Below are positions 1 to 11,580 of a DNA stretch of 64,000 nucleotides, in pieces. The notes below the pieces were generated by a model. That model saw only the letters and a list, made by a program, of their open reading frames with translations, was not told the DNA's origin and ran no database searches. The stretch lies in assembly GCA_015179045.1 (NCBI GenBank), contig WHUZ01000071.1:124001-188000 (forward strand). Direction: 5' to 3'. Numbering within the stretch: position 1 is the stretch's first letter; each line of letters begins with the position of its first letter. The translations under genes were made by a program, and so were the position numbers. The DNA is from Kalaharituber pfeilii. Lineage: Eukaryota; Ascomycota; Pezizomycetes; Pezizales; Pezizaceae.

Positions 1-349
1 AGGTGTGTACTATAATATTTCCTTTTTATTTCCTTTACTTGTCGGGCCTGATATCTAAACTCTGCGAAACATTTGTTGTATATGTACACTACTGTATAGT
101 AACAAAAAAAAGTATGTGAATGTGAATGAAACGTTACCAAAGAACCCTTTTGTTTTCATAAGAAAAGAAAAAGACCCAACCAAACCCAGCTTTATAATAA
201 CAGGAAGAAAAAGCCGACCCAACTAAACGCAAACCGAGTATATAAAATAAAAAGATATATTGACCCTCTTTGCCCACTTGCATGCTCAGAAGTATTAGAA
301 CTAAGTTGAGGGTAAGAGCCTGTTTCAACCCGACGACAAATCACAGTTT
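1..349. other. AT-rich flank downstream of EFM5
   Basis: This is the 3' flank of the minus-strand methyltransferase gene. I see only AT-rich sequence and short A-runs. A 64-codon open frame on the minus strand has no recognisable content. Confidence 0.5.
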
Positions 350-1356
350 TCACTCCTCCCCCTCACCACCTTTCACCCATCTCCACCTCTTCCCCTCCCA
401 ACTCGCCAAACACCTAAACTCATTCCCCAACCCCCTCTGATGGCCCACGACCCAATCCGTCTCCCTGACTCCCTCCTTCTTATACAACTTCCCCACTAAC
501 CCCGCCATCCTCTCTCCCGTACACACCACCACTCTCGTTCCCACGCCCTTCTCCCTCTCCCCCTCTGTCCCCCGTACCTGCTTCACTAACCACCGCACCG
601 TCAACGCTGCCTTCGTCTGACAATCCTCGGACAGAAATGGTGGGTCGACTAACACTGCGTCGAACTTCCCCTTTAGGTCCGCTGGCAAATCGAGGGGGTT
701 CATAAAGTCGTATTCGACGAACCTCGGGCTGGGTGCCGATGGGGGGCAAAGGACCGCGAAGCGGGTGTCGTGCTCGAGGAGCACGGGGCGGATGTGCCGG
801 GGTATCTTCCCCGCTGATTGCAAATTGAGGAGGGTCACGAAGACACTTGGGGCGGAGACTATGGCGACGTTGATCGGCTCCGCGTCCCCGGCGTCCCCGG
901 CGTCTCGGGTCCGGAAGCCAAAGTCCGCAAAGGATAGCTCCTCGGCGAGAGCCGCGCGCGTTGGCTCGTCGTACCAGAACTGCGACATCTGCCAGTCTTC
1001 CTCGAACAGGTCCATCGTGATTTGTGCAGGCTCGGAGAGGGCTGCAGCGGGATCGTCGGCGGTAACGGCGACAGACGGGTTGCTTGCTTGCAACCGGGCG
1101 AGGTGCTCCTTCTCGGCGCGAGCGGCCAGCGCTTCGAATTTTGCTTCGCGCTCGCGGCGTTCGGCGAGGAACGACTGTAGGTGCGCGAGGGTGTCGGCAG
1201 GAAGTCTGTGGTGGCTGTGAGTTCCACTGATTCATGAACTAAAGTTGGAGAAGATAGAAGTGTGGTTGTATACCTGAGCTCTTCGTCATCGTCGCCATGC
1301 GGGGTGTCCTCGTTCGAGGATGTCGCAAGATCTTTGGTGGGTTCGGTTGAGGTCAT
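350..1356 (-). CDS. EFM5: eEF1A lysine N-methyltransferase EFM5
   Basis: This is a class I S-adenosylmethionine-dependent methyltransferase of the EFM5/EEF1AKMT1 (N6AMT2-like) family, which methylates a lysine of elongation factor eEF1A in the cytosol. Two exons: 1274-1356 and 350-1205 (minus strand). The 68-nt intron at 1206-1273 starts GTATAC and ends CAG. Splicing gives 312 codons. Visible hallmarks are the catalytic (D/N)PP(F/Y) motif in VLVDPPFLSEDC, the aromatic segment DWQMSQFWYDEPT before it, and the family-typical C-terminal NEFRC. The N-terminus (MTSTEPTKDLATSSNEDTP) is acidic and low complexity, so the protein is longer than the roughly 250-residue yeast form. The start is the first ATG of the frame that splices cleanly. 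The next recognisable gene, the AT-hook gene, is on the other strand about 2 kb away. Confidence 0.93.
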
Positions 1357-2203
1357 GAGCCCGGCAGGAAAGGACAGGTGAAGGAGGGAGGTTGAAGCTA
1401 GAGAATGAATTCAATCCAGTAATCTAGTCCTGTTTGCGCGAGGGTTATCCTTTCGCAGTCCCTCTGATTTTTTTCAACAATTCCGATTCTGAGTTTTCCT
1501 CTCGTGCAAATCCCTAATTTTCCCCCAATTTTTCTCTTTTAACGCTCGTATGGGTAGGCAAATTCCAGGAGGATAAGGGAAGGTCTTGTAAAATTGAGTA
1601 GGAGTTTTATGAACTTGACAGCGGGATCAAATGAGATGGGATGGGATTAGTTGAAGCCCCGCGATTTATTGTTGGTGGGGCATGTTGGTGGATGTAGTCT
1701 GGATCTTCCTGTTTGGGGTTTAGTGCCAAGGCGTAGGGGCGCTAGTTGGAAGCGGAAGTCGGGAAGGGCGTAAATTTGTCACATCACCAGTCGTGAAGTT
1801 CCTTTTTCTTAACTTATTTTTTTTTTCTATATATCATTAACCCTGCACCGATGATGTTTGATTCCACAATCTGATAACACATAAAATTAGGTTCGGGAGG
1901 TGACGGACACCGCTCAGCACATTAAGCTAGACCAATCGTTGTGTCAGCCCACGCTCTTCCTAAATTCCATGGAATAAGAAACCTCGCCCTTAGATAGTAT
2001 CTTTGAATTTTCAAAAATTGGTATTTCATCATACAATAGAACAACATATTGCATTTTCCAGAATGAAGTGAAAAACATTGGAGTGGATGGAATACTTGTT
2101 CCGACCGCATTAACTATTTGTTTTCATAATTGTTGCCTCCATGACATTTCCAAGATCGTTTGCTTACGTCTCGGGAATGCTCAACCAGACTCGCCGGCCC
2201 TCG

Positions 2204-2229
2204 CTCGGAATTAATTAATTAATTCCGAG
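2204..2229. repeat. perfect 26-bp palindrome
   Basis: CTCGG, then a run of AATT repeats, then CCGAG: each half is the exact reverse complement of the other, with no spacer. It could extrude a cruciform or be a footprint left by an inverted-repeat element. No partner copy was noticed. Confidence 0.85.
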
Positions 2230-2838
2230 TCCTCTCATTTAGGATCAAACCCTCATTACATATATAAACGTGATTTCCATCTCTCGGAATGTTCTTCTGG
2301 TGGTGTTTCTGTCAAAGTATTCTCTGGGAATGGGGAATGGAAACTCCAAGTGGAAGCTCACGAGCGTCAAAAAATCATGTGACTAGTCAAAATGCATATA
2401 ATATCCCTAGGTCTGGATGGTGGAAGGGTGGGCAAATATATACTCTGGAAGAGTTTCGTTTCGGAGTAGGAACCTTGACGTCTCTGGAGTATATCAAGGG
2501 GTACCAATGTTCTCAGATATGTAGATTATAACAAGTTTCTAAGGACTCAAATCGATATGCAGCCTTTGGGAAGTCCACATTATCGCAATATACATTCCAC
2601 AGTCGAAAACAGCGCAAGAACTATAATATACATCAACTTCCATGAGACTCTAATGATGCTTAATTGCAATATAATACTAGCGTCTCGTGATATGAGGTCT
2701 TGTATGACATGCATTTGTCTACGCGATGCAGTATAGTTCGGGGACGAGCTAGCGATATTGCCAACAAATTTAAACTAGCGGCCCACCAGGGCGTCACTTG
2801 CATCTTCCCTAAAGAAAAAAAAAAGAAAAAAAACATTA

Positions 2839-2868
2839 CTCATGTACCGCCCTATGGGTTATGACTAG
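2839..2868. repeat. dispersed 30-nt hairpin repeat, copy 1
   Basis: Most diverged of five copies in the window. It starts CTCATGTACCGCCCTATGGG and lies after an A-rich tract and CATTA. The outer arms match poorly (CTCAT against ACTAG), unlike the other four copies. The core CCGCCCTATGGGTTATG aligns with copies 3 to 5. Confidence 0.6.
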
Positions 2869-3421
2869 CTTAAATACAAAGGAGATAATGGAAACTATGG
2901 AGATAACAGAATAACACTATTAAATGCAAAGGAGACAATATTGGCAGGCCAGCAAAGTCAATAGTGTGTCACCAGTTCCATCCATCTCATCACTGCCTCC
3001 AAAGAATCTAGTTCGTTCTTGCATCATTAATGGGTATCCTTCCATCCTAGCATACTCTGGAACAAAACCACTTGAATGTGTATTGAAATTGATAACAGGG
3101 GCCCAGAAACTATCGCACGGATCAGACGATAAATTTAAAGTTTAGGGCTGCTACGGCCAAATGATATCTTTGCCTCTTCCTCCGCTGTTTCTTGTACCTA
3201 TTTTTTTTCCTTCATTTCGAATTCTTGCCAGTCTCCCAAATTCTCTGGGCCCCTTTCACAGCTCCTGCTCCTCACCTCCTCTATTGGTACTGTTGTCCAT
3301 CGGTTTACAAAGGGAAATTCCACAGGTTAGTATAATATCGTTCCCTTCATCAGTTGGTGACAGACATTATTAGTACTTTTGAATTGATCGGCAAATTAGA
3401 CTTCGGTTATCATTCATAGCA

Positions 3422-4732
3422 ATGCCAACCCTGAACAAAACTAGTACTACCGACACTCGCACATACCGGAAGAGAATAAAGATAGACTACCGTCTGCTTA
3501 ATGAGGGACCTGGAGTCCGCCAATATCAGCCTCGTGCAGCAAAATCTGACGTAGACAAAAAAACCCAAAACTCGAAAGCATCCCGCAACACCCATGAGCC
3601 TATTGCTGATAATTCTAAGCAAAATGAATCCCCATTGATAACGTCTTCAGTTCCGGTTGTGACCAGAGTGAGCTGCTCTGGCAGTGAAAGCCTGAGCTCC
3701 ACGTCTCCGGAAGCATCTGAGACAGAGACTATATATATATATAGGGGTGGTGGGATCTTGCGGAAGGGTGGCATGTTCGGTCCTTACGACCCGACCCAGA
3801 CGCCAATCTACTTGCAGCTTACCTCGTCGGATGCTGAAGATCTCTCTGAAAGTTCGAAGGAAAAGGTAAGTTGTTCTATGATGGTGACTGTGGTAGCGCG
3901 CTTCTACTCATGTTCTTGACAACAGAATCGAAAGGGTCCCGTGACCCGTAGTGGACGGGGAGTTAAGAGACGACAAACCGAACCAGATCTCGAAGAGCAT
4001 GAGGTAATAGAATTTCCCATATTAAGTGAGAACGCTAACATCCTCTAGGCCTCCGAGCCGAAACGTGCTCGCCTCAGTTCCACTAGGGGAAAAATTGAGA
4101 AGGCGCCGGTGATGCCTGCTCTCGTATCCGACATCACGCCCATTAAAACTAAGAGGGGCAGGGGAAGACCCAGGAAAATTACACGTACTTGTGAACAACA
4201 ACAGTCAATTAAAACCGATGCACCGATCAAGAGGCCCAGAGGAAGGCCAAGGAAAATTGCCAATGCCAGTGCACAAACTCAGTCAACTATATCGATCACC
4301 CCTAGACATTCAATGGATATTGCTAGTATACTCAACTCTTCAGACAGCACAGCTAATCAGGTCTCCGAATCAAGGGGAACGTTGGAACACGATACTTGCG
4401 AACCCAAAGACGATAACTGTGGTAAAAATGCCCATATTGACAACAATAATAGTGGAGCAAGTTTCTCCGAAGAGTTCAATGCCCAAAGAGCGGAGATGCA
4501 ATTACAAATTGAAGCGAAACCTGACAAATATGTTCCCACATGGCCTATGACTATGAATCAAGCGTTAAGGCTCTTTCATGAGATCACCGAGAGGATCGAC
4601 TGGTATGACCAGTCTATCTATGCGAATGCTGGTATCATAAATATGAACGGGATAAGGATAGTGGCTGCTCGACGATGGTTTAAAAAAGAAATTAAGAGGC
4701 TGCTCGGGGAGGCCTTATCTCAGGAGTCTTAG
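3422..4732 (+). CDS. protein with two AT-hook motifs
   Basis: Three exons: 3422-3865, 3926-4003 and 4049-4732. The introns (60 and 45 nt) are GT-AG and the reading frame stays open across both, giving 401 residues. The two AT-hooks lie at about residues 209-217 (KRGRGRPRK) and 235-243 (KRPRGRPRK); this motif binds the minor groove of AT-rich DNA. Exon 2 adds a basic patch (RSGRGVKRRQ). The N-terminal half is Ser/Thr/Lys-rich and low complexity. The last 70 residues, around TWPMTMNQALRLFHEITERI, look folded and helical but I cannot name a family. Probably a nuclear DNA-binding or chromatin protein; the target is unknown. The start is the first ATG in frame and the stop at 4730-4732 is unambiguous. 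Confidence 0.8.
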
Positions 4733-6369
4733 CTCCATCAACTGTGCTAGCACAAATTGTCGTGAGAACACTTGACGTACTACGAGAGGTAGATCTATAT
4801 TGCTTGTGTCGAAGTAACTTCTTTCCTAGTTCAATTCATCGTTCGAACTCGGTAGTTTGCATTTTCTGCCTTTCTTGCTTTGTATTTTTATTAGCAGGAT
4901 ATATACCCACTGATGAGTTTTCTCATAACCTCCTGAGTGGAATTATATATATCATTGTTGCCTCACTTACCATGTACATGCACTCCTTGAGTTTAAATGC
5001 GAATACTTCAAAAACTCCATCAAAACTCGGCTGTTGATATGTATTATAACTCCTACTATCATCCCCCTTGCGCATGCGTTTTGCACATACCTAAATGTAT
5101 ACCTTTTGCAATTTCTGTTGTGTTGCTGTTGACTGAGCGTGCTTGCTTTATTATCCCGGTTTATTTACTTTCTCTGTGTCGTTGTGTAGAAGGATTTGAA
5201 TTTCTGAATTCCTACTGCACACGTTATAGCATATCATTGGGTAAGGGCATCTATTACCTTAGCATCTACAGGTTTTCTTTTTGTCTTCTTTCTTTGAGCA
5301 TGAAATTAGTCTACTAGTTGACATGTAATTCGTAACGAAGTTTCTATTGATTCGTTTCAAGGGCTTTTGATCGCGCGGAATGGTGGTTTACCACACTCCG
5401 CTACAGAAAGACTCAGAAGCAGTTTCTTTCGCACTGTATAGAGGATTGCATCAGGGAGGGTTTTTTTTCGCATTGTGTGGCATTGTGTGACTTGGAGAAG
5501 CTTATGAAGCCTATGGAGTGAGCAATCCCTTGCGGGTGTGAATACTTACCAATTCAGCAACCTCTTTAGATGAAGATTCAAAAACATGGGAAAGTCCTAT
5601 AACTGTTTCACTTACAACTGGTATACTTGCAAGCACATGTGGGTTCAACTCATATTAGATATACGTACACTTAATACATATCATGCATAATATGAATGAG
5701 AGTATCGAGCAGGCCGAAGGTGCAGCAGGAGCATTTGTCGCTATATGCTTACTGAATCTGAGTGTAATTCACACCCCAACCTGTCCTCGTACCCAGACCC
5801 CGACCTGAAGATTTTTGTTGCGCGCCTGCTTCAAATTATTATTCCTAGGATGTTGCCAATTCTCGGTACGAGAACATTGCTAAATTAAAATGGATCGGGT
5901 TGTTTAAAGTAGAGAGGCACCACGGCCTCTTGCTTTGGAATTAGTGGCCCAACTTAGCCAGGCATTCCTCCACCGAACATGTTATAGACCTTGGCCTGTC
6001 TAAAGCCCCATGTACCGGCAAGTCTAAGCCCCGTGCACTCTACCAATTGATTATTAAGAAAAAAGAAGACTTCAATAGTAATTTGCGTTTTCCGGGAGAA
6101 GGAGGAGGAGCTGTCGGAAGGTGGGGTGGGGGGAGGAAGCTGCTGGCAGGGCCGTCGAAGTGGCTGCAGCTGAAGGGGCGGTTGGACGGGGGGCTTCGCA
6201 CATATTCATTACAACTTTTAGGTAAATAGATACTTTGAGACAGCGAGGCCGGCAGCACTATACATCCATCGATATCAATGCAGAGACAGATGTACACAGA
6301 GAAGGAAGTCAATACTTCATGCAAAGCGGCTTAGCTAAAGAAAGTTACTATCTTTCGCTAATATCAAGA

Positions 6370-6399
6370 CTCGTATATCGTCCTAGGGGATATGACGAG
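6370..6399. repeat. dispersed 30-nt hairpin repeat, copy 2
   Basis: Best-paired copy of the family. Outer arms CTCGT and ACGAG pair perfectly, inner arms ATATC and GATAT pair perfectly, with one bulged G and a 9-nt loop. Confidence 0.75.
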
Positions 6400-7219
6400 A
6401 TAGTTATACAAATAGAAATAAACAGCAAAACATCAACCAACATTGCCTCAAACAACAGATATAAGGAGAAAGAGAAAGCCCACTGCCATCGTCTTTCCGC
6501 CCATTCCACTAAGGGGCCCCGTTCGTCCTCCAGCCCCAACTCCTGCTGCTGCAGTATTGCCAGAACTAAATAAATGTTACGAAACCCACAACCGAAAATA
6601 TATGTAGATAAACTAATATCCAAGAATACCATCAAATTCGAAACACTACTTCGACAAGACATCTATGCATGTGGGATATTACGCAAGAACCGCATTTCCA
6701 TTAGTATCTTGGAATATTTCCCAGTTTTCATCAACACAAACTGAAAGAAACCTTCTCTATTATGGATGGATGGAATGACAATAATATGTTTCATTTCCTT
6801 TCTATAATTCCAGTTCGCATATTTCGCCATCACACACACACAAAAAAAAAAAACTCGCAATCCTAACAACGAAGCTAAACAATTCTTCAACAATACATGG
6901 ATCTACTTTCCAGACGTCGCTCATGACTATAATCAAGCATATAGGTACTGTAGATACACCTAATCAGTATCGCTCACAACAATAGGTAGAGTTGAGAGAC
7001 GTACTTGGCCTCCATTATTTTATTGGTTGCTAAATATAACTCTTATCAACTGCTAGCTTCTCTATCAGCAAGGCAAAATATGGCTTGTTCAATCTCGTCG
7101 TCAAGTTGCTTAACAATAACTGAGGGTAATACTTCTACAGTACGCTGGTACACCAAAAAGACAGCACGGATTTATGGCAGTGGGCATGCTACACATACAC
7201 TACCTCACTCCAGTTTTAG

Positions 7220-7323
7220 TATCTTCTCAATCTCTCATCCATGACTCCAACGGTGCCCAGAGAGCATGTATTATCTTCTCAATCTCTCATTCATGACTCC
7301 AACGGTGCCCAGAGAGCATGTAT
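7220..7323. repeat. 52-bp tandem duplication
   Basis: Two adjacent copies (7220-7271 and 7272-7323) beginning TATCTTCTCAATCTCTCAT, differing by one C/T change. No gene overlaps it. The near-identity suggests a recent event. Confidence 0.9.
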
Positions 7324-9088
7324 TTTCTGTTATTCTTAGGAGCACTCAAGCAAAGATACCCTCTTGCACTCGCTTTTTCTGTAATAGTTGTTATGTACCA
7401 CTCTGTAATAATAATTCCTGCTTCTCTTCCTTTCACTCTTCACATTCTTCTACTTGGATATAATTACTTTTTGATAGAGCACTGGCCGCTTAACCTCCGT
7501 CTCTTACTCCAGCCTGTTGTCGCACATGGACATTTCTTGATTGATGCGCTCGTGCAGGTACCTTCAACACAATTCATATTATTTTGCCCATCCTGGAGTG
7601 GGCAACATTTAAACCAGACCTGTCCGCTATGCTCCTCCATACAACGATGAACTTACATATTCTTCTTTCCGGGAAAGTCCAACACCTCGCTCCCTACCCT
7701 AACAGCCAAGGGTACTTTAATGCCTCTTCCACCGATGCACCTTCTTTCAGCCTTTCCATAAACATATACCCTCCTGCACCGTTTTCACCCATAAGCACTA
7801 AGCTATATTCCGCCAACATCATGCCCACCGAATTGATATCTTTTTTCTTCGAATATATTCCTTCCTTTAGCGCTGGCCAATGTGGTAAAACATCCTTCTC
7901 CTCTCCCCTTCCCCCTCTACCTGAGTTCTCCTAAGTCGATTAAGCGTATATATCCTTCCACGCCCTAGATGACATAAGGCCAACGAACTTCCCGGTGGAC
8001 GTAGGTGTGCAGATGTAACCATTCCAACTCCACTAGGATCTTATCAATGGTACCCCTCGATTCAAAGATACCTCTTAGGCGGGGGTGAAACCCACAGGAT
8101 GCAACTCTATAGTAGTCATAGCTCTTCCATACTTTCGCTTCTCTTCGAGGTTGATGATGTTTTTTGGTGTTTCCAATAAAATTAACTGATGTAGATCATG
8201 GGGTTCTTCGGGAATGTATAATGAAGGTATCCGCTTCAAAACGATTGACGACATAATGGTTACCTAATGAGAAGCATGATTACGCACATTGAGGAAGTCC
8301 GTGTATTATGCTCTAGCTCCAGCAACAGAACTGGGGTTTTGGTTTTTTTGTAGGAACAATTCACGGTGAGCAAGCACTGGCCTTGAAACCTGGACGGGTG
8401 TATTCGTGAAATAATCGGATCTTCGATCACCTGGCATCAGCTTCCGGAATGTCCCAAAACACTAGAGGATATTCATTGTGCTACGGAAGATGGAGATGGA
8501 AGACTCGAGTTAAAATTGCTGCGAGTTAAAGCATTGCAATGGCCGTTCTGCATTATACAGCAAATTCTAATTGAATTGAGTATATAAGGTAAAAGTTAAT
8601 ATTCGCATCGAGCGAAGCCGGGATTTGTCATCCTGCATGCATAACGACTCACGCTATCGAATCGGGTTACGCAGCGGCATGACAAACCGACTCAGAAGCC
8701 GACTCGGAACTCGCACCGAGTGCGAACGTTGGTAAAAGTACACCTGCCAGTTGCGTAGGCAAAAACAAATGGCAGCAAACCATAGAAAAGCGGACTCCAT
8801 TCCCCAAATTTCTATGTAAGCTCTGCATAGGCAATAAATAGCATATCAAGGCTACTCTTCTCTTCGCCTCGTAACACCAATGCCTGATCCATCCAGCAAT
8901 AACAAAAATCGGGCCTTGTGATTGGAGTAGTGGTCCCCAAGCTGTATATATCCTGCTATTTCTCTGAAATTCAAGAGATATGTTTGCTCCCCCGGGAAAG
9001 AAGAAAAGAGTCTCACGAATTATAGTGTCCCAACTAGCATAGAAGCAATCTTCATTCTGTATTCCCACTGAGATAAGCACCTCTCGTA

Positions 9089-9388
9089 TCAATATGGCCA
9101 GAAGGAGGCCTGATCCTCTTGGAATATATCAGCTGACTTTACGGTTTCGAGAGGTAGGTCCGCTTTATCTGATACGGTTCTACTGGGTAAAGTCAGTCTT
9201 TCGTCCAGCAGGGCTAACGTTCCGCTTCCTGGCACGATAGCCTCTTCCAGATGACGAAACAAGCTATTCATCCGTCTTTCCCGATGCCTCAAAGTTCTTT
9301 CCTTGTATCCGAAATCTCTCAGTCTCAAATCTCTAGCTTCGTCTTGAAGTTCTCTAATCCTTTTATTCAGAGAGATCTTTGGTAGCAC
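9089..9388 (-). CDS. coding-like fragment, charged helical protein
   Basis: A minus-strand frame rich in Arg, Glu and Leu (for example LNKRIRELQDEARDLRLRDF) that reads like a coiled-coil or helical region. The same frame stays open upstream to about 9500 without an ATG, so this may be the 3' part of a larger or degraded gene. It ends at a TAA/TAG-type stop at 9089. I do not recognise the family. It may be a remnant of a mobile element or an accessory gene; the surrounding DNA is repeat-rich. Confidence 0.3.
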   Translation of the reverse strand: MLPKISLNKRIRELQDEARDLRLRDFGYKERTLRHRERRMNSLFRHLEEAIVPGSGTLALLDERLTLPSRTVSDKADLPLETVKSADIFQEDQASFWPY

Positions 9389-10369
9389 CTCTGGTCTTCT
9401 TCTTTGTTTGTTCGTCTCATAAAGTGCCCAGCTGTTTCTGTCGTTGGCAGCCAGGGTGCTCCTCGCTCTAAAGTTCCTTACTTCGGCTTCGGTAGCCGAG
9501 TCTTCTTCTCACCCGTAAAGTCTTCTTCTTGTCCGTAATATATCTTTCTTTTCCTCGCAGCACCCTGGGGTTCTCTCTTATCACAGTGAGAGCACCAAAT
9601 CTGTCTGCGTATTCTTGTACTGCCGATGAGTGTTATGGGATCAGGTATAGATGTGATGCTAAGATGTTCCGGGAGATATCCAGCCTACATGGCTGCGATG
9701 AGTAGAGTCCTCAGAATGTCATCAAGCTCATCCGTGGTTGGGCATTAAACAGAACATGATCTGGAAACCGTTGGGTCAGACGGTCACAGAGATCCCATTG
9801 GACCCTGACCCCGGTGATTCTATATTTTGAAAGTTAGCATGCTATCTCTTTGAAATCTTGCATGGCAAACATACGTTTTGGCGGGAGGGGGATTCGATGA
9901 TGATATGAACATGCTCAGATGGCAGCTCGGCAAATAAGTCCCCATTCTTTGTGGGCTGCAGTTTTGTTGTGGAGGGGTCGAAGCCTAGTCACTGTCATTG
10001 TCGTCTTTGTCATTTATATTGATGTCAACTTTGTAGAGGGTGAAAGCTGTCTGCAGCGACATGATCAAACTGGGGCTCCCTGCTTTTCTTGATTTACATT
10101 TTGAGTGCACTGACACTTTTCGTCTTGTTGATTTCGACTTCGAAAGCTCCCGTAATTGGCTCCCCACAAAGGGACAGAAAAGGGAAACAAGGTCGGCCAT
10201 TGTGGCTTCTGAATGGAGAGGACAAGCTGATAGCTGGCATATTTGATGGTTGTCAAACTGACAGGAAAACACCGATGAGCGATATATGGGTTGTGGCGAT
10301 GATGTTAGACGTGATGAGGGTTCTTGAAGCCCAGCTGCGTGAATTGTGCAAGCAATATTCTTATTAGTC

Positions 10370-11580
10370 TCATGGGATGTGACGATAGTACTATTGGGGT
10401 CAAATAGGCAATCATCCCATTTTTTGACCACTTCATTCGCTATGTACTGTGGCAATTGTCATCCCCAGAAGCAGCTACCGACTCCCTTTGGTACGGACGC
10501 TTCTATTCCATCCTCTTTCTATATCTGCAAACACTGCGTACAAACCGAATCTTGCAACCTCAAAACTGGTTCCCATCGTGCTGACCTGAGGAGGCATTGG
10601 TGCTGAGGTGGGATAAACCTCCACTCGAAGGCGATACCCCAAAGGGTGAGCGGGAAGACAATGCAACTTCAGGTAATAACCTGCGCCATACTAGTGTGCC
10701 GCCACCACCCTTGCTCATCGCTTGACCGTTCCAGCGACAGAAATGTATCGCCAAATTTCTGTCAAAAAACCTATGGAGTGGCGAGACATGCATCAGAGCG
10801 CCCCCTCCCCCCCGCACCACATTCGATTACCTTCCAAAGAATCAACGGAAAATCAATAAACCAGCAAAAGAATTACAGAAAAATAATAGACCATATGAAT
10901 GGACATCAGAGAATTCAAATCTTTTCTCAAAATTTAACAATGGTGCATTTTTCGTCGAGTCGTGTTGTCGCAAGTGGGGCCCTCTCGGATGCATGTCTCG
11001 CGACTCTAAGGAATAACGCCCCTCTGTTAGCTTGTATAGTAGCATTGTGGAATGTATGTAAGAGGAAATCTAGCAAGTAACCAGTACCTCTTGATCGCAA
11101 GCTCAGGGCCGTTATGTTTGGTTCATGGAGTCCGACTCTGCAGCCCACTCATCGCAGCTTTATAGACTGGAGCTCAAGAGGTGAGCCGGAGAAAGTAGGA
11201 CGGCCCCACCAGTGCCCATCCAGGTAATGTGGGCCATTCTCATAACTTGATGCCATAGTGTGGGTTGGATAAACTTGAAATTGGGTGTGTGAAGTAAGAG
11301 TAAGTGGATGCAGATTGGTTGCATGATTTGTGAACTTAAAAGGGGACCAGCAAGCTAGAAGGTTGCGGTGTACATAGATTAGATTGATATCTGTGTCTGC
11401 TTGCAGTTGCAGACGATATCTAGGCAAGGGAAGAATGGTGGAATGGTATTGCAAAGCTGGGGTTGTGTAGGATGTGGATGGTGTAGATAATAGAGGACTC
11501 CTGCACGCCCATCCATGCAACCAGACTAGCCATCCCAGGAAGTGCACTTCCTCTTGCGGAAGTCTGCTTCTCTACTCACT
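10370..11580. repeat. segmental duplication, copy A (carries an insertion)
   Basis: Aligns by eye with 13080-13850 over several blocks, for example TTTCTGTC near 10757 and 13463, ATCTAGGCAAGGGAAGAAT near 11418 and 13608, and CTTCCTCTTGCGGAAGTC near 11547 and 13813. The copies are clearly diverged, with many substitutions and indels. Copy A has extra DNA between about 10765 and 11010, including the inverted-repeat element. Function unknown; it may be an old transposon family or a decayed gene pair. Confidence 0.7.
10774..11006. mobile_element. MITE-like element with terminal inverted repeats
   Basis: A 233-bp segment bounded by related inverted ends. The exact 13-bp core is GCGAGACATGCAT at 10781-10793, with its reverse complement at 10989-11001, and similarity extends about 20 bp into each end. 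A TA dinucleotide flanks both sides (10772-10773 and 11007-11008), as expected for Tc1/mariner-type insertion. The duplicate copy near 13463-13505 lacks this segment. No transposase frame lies inside, so it would depend on an element elsewhere. Confidence 0.65.

Larger units (their letters stand above)
1357..3421. other. intergenic region with palindrome and hairpin repeat
   Basis: About 2 kb between EFM5 and the AT-hook gene, probably holding both promoters. It contains a perfect 26-bp palindrome (2204-2229) and one copy of the dispersed hairpin repeat (2839-2868). Open frames here are short and without recognisable motifs. Confidence 0.5.
4733..9088. other. long AT-rich intergenic region
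   Basis: No convincing gene in about 4.3 kb. Contents noticed: a hairpin repeat copy (6370-6399), a 52-bp tandem duplication (7220-7323), a copy of the recurring 11-mer CTCGTACCCAG (5786-5796), and short A-runs near 6840. Open frames of 60 to 140 codons are present on both strands but have AT-driven composition and no motifs. Confidence 0.5.

Noticed and set aside
4908..4950. possible hammerhead-like CTGATGAG
   Set aside because: The required GAAA and stem II pairing are missing.
5941..6060. tRNA-like words (AATTGGTAGAGTGCAC) on the minus strand and a GGA-GGA-ATG string reading FGGGMPG
   Set aside because: The D-stem does not pair and no acceptor stem or T-arm could be found. The peptide match is too short to assign a family.
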